The notes: generated by a model not told the origin, from the sequence alone. 64,000 bases of DNA from FEN-1219 sp963728995 (GCA_963728995.1 CAVSMD010000008.1:62001-126000), one strand, 5' to 3'. Positions 43,882 to 53,556 are shown, numbered from the stretch's first letter. Numbers and translations: made by a program.

Positions 43882-44651
43882 TTCCCTGCCTCGACGTTCG
43901 CGACGGTGTGGTCGTGAAAGGCGTACGGTTCCGCGACCATAAGGTCGTCGGCGACATCATGACGCTGGCCGCACGCTATCGCGACGAAGGCGCCGACGAG
44001 CTGGTGTTCTACGACATCACGGCGAGCCCGGATCGCCGCACGGTCGACCGCACGTGGGTGAATCGCATCGCCGCGGTGCTCGACATCCCGTTCTGCGTGG
44101 CGGGCGGAATCCGCAGCGTCGAGGACGCCGAGGCCGTGCTGAATCTCGGTGCGGACAAGATCTCCGTGAACACGCCGGCGCTCGAACGTCCGGAGCTCGT
44201 CGACGAGCTCGTCCGCCGGTTCGGATCGCAGTGCGTGGTGATCGGGATCGACTCGCTGAGTCGTGACGGCGACTACCACGTCTATGAATATACGGGCGAT
44301 CCCAATCGGTCTCGTGCCGCGGATCGTCTGACCCTCGACTGGGTGCGCGAGGTCCAGGATCGCGGTGCCGGTGAGATCGTGCTGAACTGCATGAACCAGG
44401 ACGGCGTGCGTAAGGGATACGACATCGCCCAGCTCACTGCGATGCGCGCCGTGGCGCATGTGCCTTTGATCGCTTCGGGGGGCGCCGGGACGATGGAGCA
44501 CTTCGAGGAAGTATTCGCGCGCGCGCACGTGGATGGAGCGCTCGCTGCGAGTGTGTTCCACACGGCCGCGATCGACATCGGCCAGCTCAAGCGCTACCTG
44601 AGCCAGGCTGGTATACCGATCCGCCCGGTTCGTGGAGGAGAGGGCTCATGA
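43863..44651 (+). CDS. hisF: Imidazole glycerol phosphate synthase, cyclase subunit (ATT start)
   Basis: A 262-residue TIM barrel that makes IGP and AICAR from PRFAR with HisH. Catalytic Asp11 (IIPCLDVRDG), DKISVNTPA and the second catalytic Asp in GIDSLSRDG are present; SGGAGTMEHFEEVF is conserved. No ATG, GTG or TTG lies before Asp11 in frame: the first usable codon aligned with other HisF N-termini is ATT at 43863, with AGAGGAG ending eight bases upstream. Starting at a later GTG would delete the catalytic Asp. ATT initiation is therefore the best reading, unless the base is a sequencing error. It overlaps hisA by 19 bases. Confidence 0.9.
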   Translation: MLTRRIIPCLDVRDGVVVKGVRFRDHKVVGDIMTLAARYRDEGADELVFYDITASPDRRTVDRTWVNRIAAVLDIPFCVAGGIRSVEDAEAVLNLGADKISVNTPALERPELVDELVRRFGSQCVVIGIDSLSRDGDYHVYEYTGDPNRSRAADRLTLDWVREVQDRGAGEIVLNCMNQDGVRKGYDIAQLTAMRAVAHVPLIASGGAGTMEHFEEVFARAHVDGALAASVFHTAAIDIGQLKRYLSQAGIPIRPVRGGEGS

Positions 44652-44944
44652 GTGACGTCGCATTTCTGGAGCGCTTGCAGGGCATCATTCGCCAGCGCAT
44701 CGCAACGGCTCCCGACGGGAGCTACACGGCTCGACTGGCCTCCCAGGGTGTGCTGAAGGTGGCCCAGAAGGTCGGCGAGGAAGGCGTCGAGCTCGCGCTC
44801 GCGGCCGCCGTGCAAGATCGCGCTCGCGTAACGGCGGAGGCCGCCGACCTGCTTTATCACCTGTTGCTGCTCCTGGAGCTTCGCGAGCTATCCATAGGGG
44901 ATGTGATGGACGAGCTCGAGCGCCGCCATCGCGGGGCCGCCTGA
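44648..44944 (+). CDS. hisE: Phosphoribosyl-ATP pyrophosphatase
   Basis: A 98-residue all-alpha MazG-like pyrophosphatase: QKVGEEGVELALAAA and AAEAADLLYHLLLLL hold the metal-binding Glu and Asp residues. It hydrolyses phosphoribosyl-ATP to the monophosphate. The neighbouring cyclohydrolase HisI, usual as a fusion or gene next door, is not in the window, so it must lie elsewhere. The ATG overlaps the hisF stop. Confidence 0.92.
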   Translation: MSDVAFLERLQGIIRQRIATAPDGSYTARLASQGVLKVAQKVGEEGVELALAAAVQDRARVTAEAADLLYHLLLLLELRELSIGDVMDELERRHRGAA

Positions 44945-45060
44945 CGGTGAGCGTCGAGGGGCACGACCGCCCGCGCGGCGGCAGCCCCCTCCCCGTCGAC
45001 GCGCGCGTGCACGAGTGCCACAATCAGCCGCGCAATGGCGAGCCGCAACTGGAGGATCCC

Positions 45061-46082
45061 GTGAATCGACGACGGATGGGTGCGCTTCGTACGAGTCTCG
45101 GCATCGCGTCGCTGCTCTGGCTGCTCGGCGCCACGCTGGCCGCGGCCCAACCGGCGGCGCAGCCGACCGCGGAGCAACGCGCGGCGGCGGAGAGAGCAGC
45201 CGCGAACAACAAGCTGCCCGATACGCCGGGCAGCGGGCCGTTCGCGGCCATGAAGGAAGAAGTCGCTGCGCCTGCCGAAGCACGTGATCTACCGACCCGG
45301 CGAATCTCGCGGCGCTCGGCAATCGCAAGCTCGGGCTCGTCGCCTGGGGCAACGGCGGCTGCTCCGACGACGGGGCCAGCAGCCGCTTCCACCTGCTCGA
45401 GATGGCTTCGCATGGTTATCTCGTCATCGCGAGCGGCCGCATCTTGAGCGGCCCCGGAGCGCCGCCCGCAGAGCCGCGACCGCAGACGCCGCCCACCGAG
45501 CCGCGGCCACCGCGCACGGTGGCTGCCGACTTGACGGACGCGATCGACTGGGCGCTCGCCGAGAATGAGCGCAGCGGCAGCGCGTACTACGGTCGAATCG
45601 ATCCGGCGCAGGTCGCGATTTCCGGCTGGAGCTGCGGCGGCTTGCAAGCGCTGGTGGCCGCGAAGGATCCGCGCGTGAAGACCGTGGTGATGCACAACAC
45701 CGGCGTCCTGAACGACGGGCCGAATCGAACGATCCCCGGCATGGATCTCACGAAAGACGCATTGGCGAATTTCCACACGCCCGTCATCTATATCTTGGGT
45801 GGGCCGAAGGACATCGCCTACCTGAACGGCATGGACGATTTCCAGCGCATCGCGAACGTGCCCGTGGCGGTCGCGAGCCTGCCCGTCGGTCACGGGGGCA
45901 CGTTTCAGGAGCCGAACGGCGGCGCGGCGGCGTCCGTGGCCGTCAGCTGGCTCGACTGGCAGCTGCGCGGCGACGCGACGGCGGCGCGCCGGTTCGTCGG
46001 CGACGCGTGCGGTCTGTGCCGCGATGCGGACTGGACGTTCGAGCGCCGGAACTTCGCCGGCGTGACGGCGCGCCCACGCTAG
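45061..46082 (+). pseudogene. Exported alpha/beta hydrolase, broken by two +1 frameshifts
   Basis: The start is GTG 45061 behind GGAGG, with a signal peptide (LGIASLLWLLGATLAAAQ). Homology-like sequence runs through MKEEVA, then changes frame to LPKHVIYRP, then again to ANLAALGNRKLG and on to GWSCGGLQAL (nucleophile Ser), the NGMDDFQ region and VGHGG (His). The two shifts, each one extra base, lie near 45262-45275 and in the CCCGG at about 45297-45301. Corrected, it would be an alpha/beta hydrolase of about 340 residues. It may be a true pseudogene or a sequence error; uvrB and pheS show the same kind of shift. Confidence 0.7.
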
Positions 46083-46105
46083 CCCCGCAGCTTCCGCGCC
46101 CGCGT

Positions 46106-48730
46106 CTAAATCAACACTTCGGTAGCGGGCTCGCGGAGGTTGTAGCGCGAGCTCATCGCGTAGCCGTACGCGCCCGCATTCGCGATCAGCAGCACGTCGT
46201 TCTCCTTGGCCGGCGGCAGCAGCCGGTCGGAGCCGAGCCGATCGCCCGTCTCGCAGATCGGGCCGACCACGGTGACGAGCTCCGTCGCCGGCTTACCGAG
46301 CCGCGTGAGATTCACGATGTCGTGGTAGGCGCCATAGAGGGCGGGCCGAATCAGGCTGTTCATGCCGGTCCCGACGCCGACGTACTGCACGTCGCCTTTG
46401 CCCTTTGTCTGCGTCACGCGCGCGAGCAGCACGCCAGCTTGCGCGACGATGAAACGACCCGGCTCGATCCACACGGCTCGGCCGCCGCAGCTCTGTTTGA
46501 TCTCGCCGAGCGCGGCATCGAGCCCCGGCATGTCGAGCCCCGGTTGCCCGGTCTTCTCGGGCACGCCAAGGCCGCCGCCGACGTCGAGGTAACGCACGTC
46601 CGGAAAGCGCTCGAGCACCTTCAGCAGTTGCCGTCCCGTATCGAGCCATGCGTCCGGCGTCAGCACACCGCTGCCGGTATGCGCATGCAGACCGACGACC
46701 CGTGCGCCGGCCTTCTTGACCGCCTCGGCCAGCTCGTCGAGCTCGAACAGCGGCACGCCGAATTTCGAGTGCACTCCGGCGGTACGCACGTGCTCGTGGT
46801 GGCCGCGTCCTTGGCCCGTGTCGATCCGGACGAAGATTTCCCGGCCTTTGAAGGCCTTCCCCCAATTCTTCAGCGGGAACAGGTTGTCGAGCGTGACCCA
46901 GATGCCCGTGTCGAGCGCCTGCTCGTATTCCGCGCGCGGGGCGAAGTTCGGCGTGAACAGAATTCGCTTGCGGTCGATTCCCGGAAGCACCTCGAGAACG
47001 CGGGCGACCTCGCCGGGGGACACGCATTCCAGATTCAAGCCGCGCTCGTAGACGAGCTTCAGGATGGCCGGATGCGAGTTGGCCTTCATCGCGTAGAAGA
47101 CTGCGTCGACGGACTTCAACGAGGTCAACGCGGCCACCGCAGCTTCGATGCTTTCGCGGTCGTAGACATACGTCGCATCGCGTTGCGCGCCGATCTCGAG
47201 CAGCTGGGCCTTCTTCTTGACCCACCATGGCTTCGGAGCCGTCTTCGACGGTGCACCGCCGCTCGTCAGGCGTTCCCAGGTCTCACCGAACACGCCGCCC
47301 TCGAACTTCGTCACGAGCAGCGCATGCAAGTGCTGGACGAGTCGGTAGGCATGCTCCGAGCTGACGACGAACGTGAGGTTCAGATCGTTCGCTGCCTGCG
47401 TCACGAGGTGGACTTTCTGCTCCTGGAACACTTCGAGCACAGGCGAGAGCTCGTGCAGGATCGTGCGGATCCGCTGGCCGACCAGCGTGATCGCGGCGCA
47501 GTCCCCGATGATCGTGACACGGCAAAGCTTGCGAAGATCCTGCGCCAGCGCCTCGATGGCGGCGCGGTTCGTGACGTTCTGCACGACGTCGATCGAGACG
47601 GTGACATTGCTCTCCGACGTGGAGATCAGGTCGACGGAAATACCGTGCTCGCGGAACACGTTGAATGCGTCCGCCAGGAAGCCGACCTGGTGCCACATCT
47701 CCATCGACTCCATCGACAGCAGCGTGATGCCGCTGCGATGCGAGATCGCCTTCAGCTGTGGCTGATCGTCGTTCTGGGCATTCGAGATGACGCTGCCTTC
47801 CCACTCGGGATGCGTCGTGCATTTCAGAAACAGGGGGATGCCGGACGCGCGGACGGGCGAGATGCTGCGTGGATGTAGTATGCCGCCGCCCGCGGACGCA
47901 ATCTCCTGCGCTTCGCGATAGTGAAGGCTCTTGATGAGCCGCGCCGACGGCACGGCCTTCGGATCGGCGCTGAAGAATCCCGGGGCGTCGGTCCAGATCT
48001 CGAGGCGGCGCGCTTCGAGCTTGCCCGCCAGATACGCGCCCGTGGTGTCCGAGCCGCCCCGGCCGAGCAGCACGGTTTCGCCCTGGGCGTTGCGCGCGAT
48101 GAATCCTTGCGACAGCACGATTCCGTCGATGGCCGCAAAACGCGCCTGAAGTGCTTTGTCGGCAGAGAAATCGCAGCGCGCCGATAGAAATCGCGCCGTC
48201 TCGGTCTGGTCCCTGACCGTCGAGCTCTCGAGGTGCGTGCGGATGTCCTGCCAATCGACGTCGAACCCGCCCGAGCGCAGATAGGCCGCCCCGAGCTCCG
48301 TGGCGGCCAGCTCGCCGCTGGCCAGCACGCGGGCATGCACGCGGGGGCTAACCTCGCCGACGAGCTTCACTCCGGCAATGACTTGCTCGAGCTTGCGGAA
48401 TCGTTCGTCGAGGATCGAAGCGGAGAGGCCGAGCTCCTGCGCGAGCGTGTCGTGCTGTGCGCGGATCTTGCCGAGCCGCTCATCCGTGTCGCCGCCGGCC
48501 ACCGCGGCGTCGAGCAAGGCGATCAGCGCGTTCGAGACGCCGACCAGCGCAGAGTGCACGATCACCGGCCGCACGCCTTCGGCGAGCCGATCACGCACGA
48601 GTCGCCCGATGATCGCCCAGTTCTCGGCGGTCGAGACGCTGCGGCCGCCGAACTTCATCACGACCCACGGCGAATCCGGGTACGGCGTGTCGACGGCCTG
48701 GCTCACGCCGAGCGCTGGAACTCCTGACAT
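46106..48730 (-). CDS. lysAC: Bifunctional aspartokinase / diaminopimelate decarboxylase
   Basis: An 874-residue fusion of the first and last enzymes of lysine synthesis. Residues 1-470 are aspartokinase (MKFGGRSVS, then two ACT domains); the C-terminal 400 residues are a fold-type III decarboxylase with the PLP Lys in FYAMKANSHP and conserved HTGSGV and GPICETGD. The canonical KFGGTSV has Arg30 in place of Thr here. The fusion is known in Xanthomonadales and relatives. It lies 12 bases after ilvD and ends 23 bases from the broken hydrolase. Confidence 0.92.
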   Translation of the reverse strand: MSGVPALGVSQAVDTPYPDSPWVVMKFGGRSVSTAENWAIIGRLVRDRLAEGVRPVIVHSALVGVSNALIALLDAAVAGGDTDERLGKIRAQHDTLAQELGLSASILDERFRKLEQVIAGVKLVGEVSPRVHARVLASGELAATELGAAYLRSGGFDVDWQDIRTHLESSTVRDQTETARFLSARCDFSADKALQARFAAIDGIVLSQGFIARNAQGETVLLGRGGSDTTGAYLAGKLEARRLEIWTDAPGFFSADPKAVPSARLIKSLHYREAQEIASAGGGILHPRSISPVRASGIPLFLKCTTHPEWEGSVISNAQNDDQPQLKAISHRSGITLLSMESMEMWHQVGFLADAFNVFREHGISVDLISTSESNVTVSIDVVQNVTNRAAIEALAQDLRKLCRVTIIGDCAAITLVGQRIRTILHELSPVLEVFQEQKVHLVTQAANDLNLTFVVSSEHAYRLVQHLHALLVTKFEGGVFGETWERLTSGGAPSKTAPKPWWVKKKAQLLEIGAQRDATYVYDRESIEAAVAALTSLKSVDAVFYAMKANSHPAILKLVYERGLNLECVSPGEVARVLEVLPGIDRKRILFTPNFAPRAEYEQALDTGIWVTLDNLFPLKNWGKAFKGREIFVRIDTGQGRGHHEHVRTAGVHSKFGVPLFELDELAEAVKKAGARVVGLHAHTGSGVLTPDAWLDTGRQLLKVLERFPDVRYLDVGGGLGVPEKTGQPGLDMPGLDAALGEIKQSCGGRAVWIEPGRFIVAQAGVLLARVTQTKGKGDVQYVGVGTGMNSLIRPALYGAYHDIVNLTRLGKPATELVTVVGPICETGDRLGSDRLLPPAKENDVLLIANAGAYGYAMSSRYNLREPATEVLI

Positions 48731-48742
48731 GGCTGCCTCTGG

Positions 48743-50443
48743 CTAACCTAGATCCAAATCGGTGACCGCGCCCGTAGAGGCCGAGCTCACCAAGCGCGCG
48801 TATTTGGCGAGCAAGCCACGCTGCGTCTTCGGCGTCGGTGGGCTCCATGCGCGCAGCCGGTGATCCAAGGTTTCGCGTGAAACGCCGAGCTCGATCGTTT
48901 TGCGCACGGCATCGATGACGATCGGATCCCCGTTCTCGACGATCGCGATGGGGCCGCCCACGGCCGCTTCAGGCGTGACGTGGCCCACCACGAAACCGTG
49001 GCTGCCGCCGGAAAATCGGCCATCGGTGATCAACGCTACCTTGTCGCCGAGGCCGCGGCCGATGATCGCGCCGGTCGGGCTCAACATCTCGCGCATCCCC
49101 GGCCCGCCCTTCGGTCCTTCGTAGCGAATCACGACGACGTCACCCGCCACGACGATGCCGTCGAGGATGGCGCGCAGTGCCTCCTCCTCGGATTGGAACA
49201 CGCGGGCGCGGCCCTCGAAGCGCAGCCCCTCCTTGCCGGAAATCTTGGCCACGGCGCCTTCGGGTGCGAGATTGCCGTACAGGATGGCGAGATGACTGTC
49301 CGGCTTGATCGGTCGATCCAGCCCGCTGACGATTTTTTGCCCCGGCGGATACGGCGCGACCTCCGCGAGATTCTCGGCCACCGTGCGGCCCGTCACGGTC
49401 AGGCAGTCGCCGTGCAGGAGACCAGCATCGAGCAACATCCTCTGCAACGGCTGAACCCCGCCGATCGCGACCAGCTCCGACATCATGTAGCGACCGCTCG
49501 GCCGCAGATCGGCCAGCACCGGCGTGCGATTGCCGATCCGGGTGAAATCGTCGAGCTTCAAGTCGATGCGCGCGTCGTGCGCGATCGCCAGCAAATGCAG
49601 CACGGCATTCGTCGAACCTCCGAGGGCAATCACCGTCGTGATGGCGTTCTCGAAGGCTTCCTTGGAGAGGATGTCCGACGGCTTGATGCCCCGCTGGATG
49701 AGCCTCACGACGGCTTCTCCGGCGTGCCGGGAGTCGCTGCGCTTGGCATTGGATACCGCCTCCTGGGCCGAGCTGTTCGCGAGGCTGAGACCCAGGGCTT
49801 CGATCGCCGAGGCCATGGTGTTGGCCGTATACATGCCGGCACACGAGCCCGGGCCCGGGATCGCCGTCGATTCCACTTCCTTGAGCTCGCGGTCGTCGAT
49901 CTTGCCCGCCGCGTAGCTGCCGACGGCCTCGAACACCGAGATGATGTCGCGATGCTTGGGCCCCGGCTGGATGGTGCCTCCGTAGACGAACACCGACGGG
50001 CGGTTCAGCCGGGCCATGGCCATCACGCAGCCCGGCATGTTCTTGTCGCAGCCCCCGATCGTGACCAGGCCGTCGAACCCTTCGGCGGCGGTGACCGTTT
50101 CGATCGAGTCGGCAATGACCTCACGCGACACGAGCGAATAGCGCATGCCGGGCGTACCCATCGAGATGCCGTCGGATACCGTGATCGTATTGAATAGAAC
50201 GCTCTTGCCGCCGGCGCTGTCGGCGCCCTGCCCGGCTTCGCGTGCCAGACCGTCGATGTGCATGTTGCAGGGCGTCACCATGCTCCAGGTGGACGCGATT
50301 CCTACCTGGGGCTTGCCGAAGTCCTCGTCCTTGAAGCCGACCGCACGCAACATCGCGCGGCTGGGCGCGTGCTCGACCCCGTCGACGACGACGCGCGAGT
50401 AGCGGCGCGGGTCGTTCGTCGGGTCTTGATCCTCGTTTGCCAT
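48743..50443 (-). CDS. ilvD: Dihydroxy-acid dehydratase
   Basis: A 566-residue IlvD/Edd-family enzyme for the third step of valine and isoleucine synthesis. The Fe-S Cys residues are in TPCNMHI, GGCDKNMPGC and GSCAGMYTAN. The C-terminal GRFSGGSHGFVVGH is conserved. Start: ATG 50443; a longer frame in the same phase is the upstream region. It shares the divergent 284-base gap with the cyclase-like gene. It is probably co-transcribed with lysAC. Confidence 0.95.
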   Translation of the reverse strand: MANEDQDPTNDPRRYSRVVVDGVEHAPSRAMLRAVGFKDEDFGKPQVGIASTWSMVTPCNMHIDGLAREAGQGADSAGGKSVLFNTITVSDGISMGTPGMRYSLVSREVIADSIETVTAAEGFDGLVTIGGCDKNMPGCVMAMARLNRPSVFVYGGTIQPGPKHRDIISVFEAVGSYAAGKIDDRELKEVESTAIPGPGSCAGMYTANTMASAIEALGLSLANSSAQEAVSNAKRSDSRHAGEAVVRLIQRGIKPSDILSKEAFENAITTVIALGGSTNAVLHLLAIAHDARIDLKLDDFTRIGNRTPVLADLRPSGRYMMSELVAIGGVQPLQRMLLDAGLLHGDCLTVTGRTVAENLAEVAPYPPGQKIVSGLDRPIKPDSHLAILYGNLAPEGAVAKISGKEGLRFEGRARVFQSEEEALRAILDGIVVAGDVVVIRYEGPKGGPGMREMLSPTGAIIGRGLGDKVALITDGRFSGGSHGFVVGHVTPEAAVGGPIAIVENGDPIVIDAVRKTIELGVSRETLDHRLRAWSPPTPKTQRGLLAKYARLVSSASTGAVTDLDLG

Positions 50444-50664
50444 TTCAGTGCCCGTGCCGCCCTTTTGCGGGCCAGCGATTATGGCGGCGGCCGTAGTGCG
50501 GGGCAACCGCAGACGCGCGCGGCGGCGCAGTCGCCGGGCCGGCGGCACGGACCGCGGTGGCCGGTGGAGCACGCCGATCGCCGAGCGGCGATGGCGATTC
50601 GGCAAGGCCTGGGGCGAAAAAACCGACGCCCCGACAAAGCGTCGCCAGAACAGGATCGTACAGC

Positions 50665-50693
50665 TTGTTCTCGAAGTGGCGGCTGAATAGTAT
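50665..50693 (+). promoter_or_regulatory. Candidate promoter for the cyclase-like gene
   Basis: TTGTTC, a 17-base spacer and TAGTAT (three and four matches to consensus). It ends beyond an alternative ATG at 50692, which supports the later start at 50728. Low support. Confidence 0.3.
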
Positions 50694-50727
50694 GATCCCC
50701 TGTAGTCTCCCAGCTTCGTTGGAACGG

Positions 50728-52005
50728 ATGGATCCCCAGGATTCAGGAATCTTCCGGCTCACGAGCGTCGGCAGCTATCTGGACGCGCTGTCCGCGATCA
50801 CCGACGAGATGAGCCTCAAAGAGCGCAGCAATCTGATCTTGCTGGACCGCGCTTTGCACGAGCACTGGGGCCTCGGCCAGAACGTCATCCTGAACTGGTG
50901 CCCGCAAGGCGACGGCATCTCGTTGCTGGTGATCCCTCATTACGGAGTGGCCGAATACTCGACTCGCGACAACGAGCGGAGCGCGGTGACCGACAGCGGT
51001 GTGTCGCGGCCCAAGCAGGATTTCTTCCAGGCGCTATTGACGGGCCGGCGGTGCCTCGCGCCAGCGCAGCTCCACAAGGTGGGTCGGCTGCTCGGCATCG
51101 CCCCCACACAAGTGCGACTGCGCGAGCCGTTGAAGAATACGCCGGCCCAGCACGAGATCATCGAGAACATGGTCAAGCGCTACAGCATCAGCTATGTGCC
51201 CAACCGCGGCGTGTGCCTGTTCGACATCGTGGGATTCAGCTTGCTGACGCCATTCGAGCAGATGATGCAGCTGAACAGCCTCTCGTACTCGCTGAACTCC
51301 GCGCAGAGCCGGCTGCTGACCAAGCGTATCGGCGTGGACTTCTCGCGCACCACGACGGGCGACGGGTTTTATATCTGGAACCGGGATCGGTCGCTCGAAG
51401 GGAACGTGAACCTCTATCACTTCATGCAGCTTGCGCTCGCCGATAACGCAATCGCGCGGAAGAAAACCCGGCGCAACACGGTGCCGAAGCTCCGGGCCTG
51501 TTTCCACATCGGCAGCAGCTACGAGTTCCACCAGGCGGAGGGGCTCAATCCGACGTTGCTGAACTACATCGTCGGCGACGTCACCGTGGATCTCGCGCGC
51601 ATGATCGACCGCGCGATGCCGGGCCAGATTTTGGTCGGCGAATTTCAGGCGAGCATGCTCACGACCGACTCCGACCGCGCGGAGACCGCAGTCATCGACT
51701 CGGTCGATTTCGTGGACCTCGCGACGCGCAACATCGAGCAACTTACCGGCATCGAGCTGTCGGGCGAGCGTGTGGACGCGATCCGCAGCTACCTGACCGG
51801 CAGCAAGCTCAAGACCGGTGAGTTCAGCGTGCGGAGTATCACGATCAACGACAAGCATGGGATCGCGCGCCGTGTCTACAACGCGAAGGTGAACATCTAT
51901 CGGCACAGCGCCGAGCCGATCTTGCTCGGCATAGAGGACCGCGCGCTCGAGTCGACTGCGAGTACCGGTCAAACCGGCCCGCTCCTGCAGCCGCTGCCGG
52001 CCTGA
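50728..52005 (+). CDS. Class III nucleotide cyclase-like protein
   Basis: A 425-residue soluble protein. Residues about 150-345 carry a class III cyclase-like core: the first metal Asp166 lies in CLFDIVGFS and the second Asp212 in TTTGDGFYIW, the spacing and context of adenylate/guanylate cyclase domains. The N-terminal 150 residues look like a sensor domain with an SLLVIPHYGVAEY strand; no known fold is recognised. The C-terminus has a short extension. Whether it makes cAMP or cGMP, or is inactive, cannot be told. Start: ATG 50728 behind GGA. It is convergent with the ExeA/FHA gene across five bases. Confidence 0.65.
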   Translation: MDPQDSGIFRLTSVGSYLDALSAITDEMSLKERSNLILLDRALHEHWGLGQNVILNWCPQGDGISLLVIPHYGVAEYSTRDNERSAVTDSGVSRPKQDFFQALLTGRRCLAPAQLHKVGRLLGIAPTQVRLREPLKNTPAQHEIIENMVKRYSISYVPNRGVCLFDIVGFSLLTPFEQMMQLNSLSYSLNSAQSRLLTKRIGVDFSRTTTGDGFYIWNRDRSLEGNVNLYHFMQLALADNAIARKKTRRNTVPKLRACFHIGSSYEFHQAEGLNPTLLNYIVGDVTVDLARMIDRAMPGQILVGEFQASMLTTDSDRAETAVIDSVDFVDLATRNIEQLTGIELSGERVDAIRSYLTGSKLKTGEFSVRSITINDKHGIARRVYNAKVNIYRHSAEPILLGIEDRALESTASTGQTGPLLQPLPA

Positions 52006-52010
52006 CGGCC

Positions 52011-53306
52011 CTAGCTAGAGGTGGCCCGAACGACTGTCTCGGGCGGCTCTTGCAGCGTTTGATCCTCGTCAACGGCCGCCGGCGACGGCGTGGCCGCGTC
52101 GGCTCGCGCCTTCCGCGGGCTCATGAACCGCATCTGGTGCTGGCCAACGGCGATCAAGTCCCCGTCCCGGAGCCGGTGCTCGCGAACGCGCCTGCCGTTG
52201 ACGAAACAACCGTTCGTGCTGCTGAGGTCGATCAGGAGCCAGCCCTCGTGCGTTTCCATGAATAGATTTTGAAAACGGCTCACGTAGCGGCTATCGAGGC
52301 TGATGTCGCAGCTGTCATCGCGACCGAGGACGATCCGCGGACGGCTTAGCTCGACCTCCGCGACGATCGACTTGCCGCTCGAGACGATCAATCGTGCCGC
52401 TTCGATCTGTAGCTCGCCGGGATCGGTCAGATGGACAGCCGACGGCGACAGCGCTTCCTCGACCGGCGGCTGCCAGGCCGTGGCGTCGTAGCGCAGATTC
52501 AATGCCATGCCGACTTCTTTCAGCAAAGCGCGAGTGACTTTGTGATGACGAAGGCTGCCCGTGGAGCGTTCCGCAACGGCGTCTAGGGCCGCGCAGCACA
52601 ACGCATTGATGTCGCCCACGACGCCTTGCGTGAACGCCTGAATGTCCACGATGACGTCGTCCGGGGCGAGCTCCTCGGCCCAGTCGCAGCCTGCCCCGCG
52701 CAGACACGTTCGAACATAGGCGCGAGTCTCGTCGAGCGTGAACCCGACCAGACGCTGGTGCGTCGCCCTCGCCCACGGACCGCCGTCGTATTGCGGAAGA
52801 AGACCGGCGACGAGCTCTTCGCTGCGCGTTAGCCCAAGGAGGTACAGCACCGGCCGTCCGCGGACGCGCAACTGGGCCAGCGACTCGAGCTCGCGCAGCA
52901 CGGGGCTGGAGAAGCGCTCGAGCGCGTCGGCGACGATGTAGGGGAAACGCCCATGGGACGCCTGATGACGAAGGAATACGTCGAGAATGCGGCGCAGCTC
53001 CGGGGCGCCGCCCTCGATCTCGCCGGGACCGATGGCGGTCAACAAGAGGCGCAGTAGTTGCTCCGGCGTCTCGCACGTGGGGTCGACCCACGCACAAGCG
53101 GCGGCACGAACCTGCTGCAGGCGCTGGCGCGCCAGCGTCGTCTTGCCCACTCCGGCCGGTCCGCTGAGAAACAGGCAAAAGATCTGACTGTCGACGAGCT
53201 CCTCGAGCTTAAGCGCCGCGTAGCGCAGGGAATGCGAAGCGAATACCGGGCGCGCGGCGTCCGCGACGAACGGATTGCTTTCCAGCTTGTACTGCTCGAG
53301 GAACAC
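52011..53306 (-). CDS. ExeA-like AAA ATPase with C-terminal FHA domain
   Basis: A 431-residue protein. Residues 1-280 are an ExeA/GspA-type ATPase: N-terminal MFLEQYKLESNPF is the hallmark, Walker A is GPAGVGKTT (49-57), and the fold ends with an AAA lid. Residues about 315-400 form a forkhead-associated domain (VLGRDDSCDISLD, YVSRFQNLF, SSTNGCFVNGRRVREHRLRDGD). The FHA SxxH motif reads SRFQ, so His is changed. FHA domains bind phosphothreonine; the ATPase may act in envelope assembly or signalling. It is monocistronic, convergent with the cyclase-like gene and upstream of tRNA-Pro. Confidence 0.8.
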   Translation of the reverse strand: MFLEQYKLESNPFVADAARPVFASHSLRYAALKLEELVDSQIFCLFLSGPAGVGKTTLARQRLQQVRAAACAWVDPTCETPEQLLRLLLTAIGPGEIEGGAPELRRILDVFLRHQASHGRFPYIVADALERFSSPVLRELESLAQLRVRGRPVLYLLGLTRSEELVAGLLPQYDGGPWARATHQRLVGFTLDETRAYVRTCLRGAGCDWAEELAPDDVIVDIQAFTQGVVGDINALCCAALDAVAERSTGSLRHHKVTRALLKEVGMALNLRYDATAWQPPVEEALSPSAVHLTDPGELQIEAARLIVSSGKSIVAEVELSRPRIVLGRDDSCDISLDSRYVSRFQNLFMETHEGWLLIDLSSTNGCFVNGRRVREHRLRDGDLIAVGQHQMRFMSPRKARADAATPSPAAVDEDQTLQEPPETVVRATSS

Positions 53307-53479
53307 CGCGGAGCCGCCCTGTGAGGAGACCTTCGTTCTTTGTCGTCACCTTACCGCGCGGGGCGAATCAGAGCCAGGGACCGACCCCCGGCTGCGGCTC
53401 AGCTCATGAGAGGTTGCTCGAGTATCTCGCCCTAGCCGCTTGTAAATAAAGGCAGCGTTGGGAGAGTTGATTCTCGGAT

Positions 53480-53556
53480 TGGTCGGGGCGACAGGATTTG
53501 AACCTGCGACCCCTTGCACCCCATGCAAGTGCGCTACCAGGCTGCGCCACGCCCCG
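53480..53556 (-). tRNA. tRNA-Pro (GGG anticodon)
   Basis: A 77-base cloverleaf on the minus strand: acceptor CGGGGCG pairs with CGCCCCG, the CCA end is encoded, the T-loop is GTTCAAATC and the anticodon loop ATGGGGT gives GGG. It reads proline CCC codons. It lies downstream of merR in the pheST-ihfA cluster, its usual place. Confidence 0.95.

Noticed and set aside
46007..47878. A 623-codon plus-strand frame
   Set aside because: Antisense to lysAC, with no motifs; shadow of GC-rich coding.
53307..53479. A terminator or integration site next to tRNA-Pro
   Set aside because: No clear hairpin plus T-run and no integrase or direct repeat of the tRNA end were seen.
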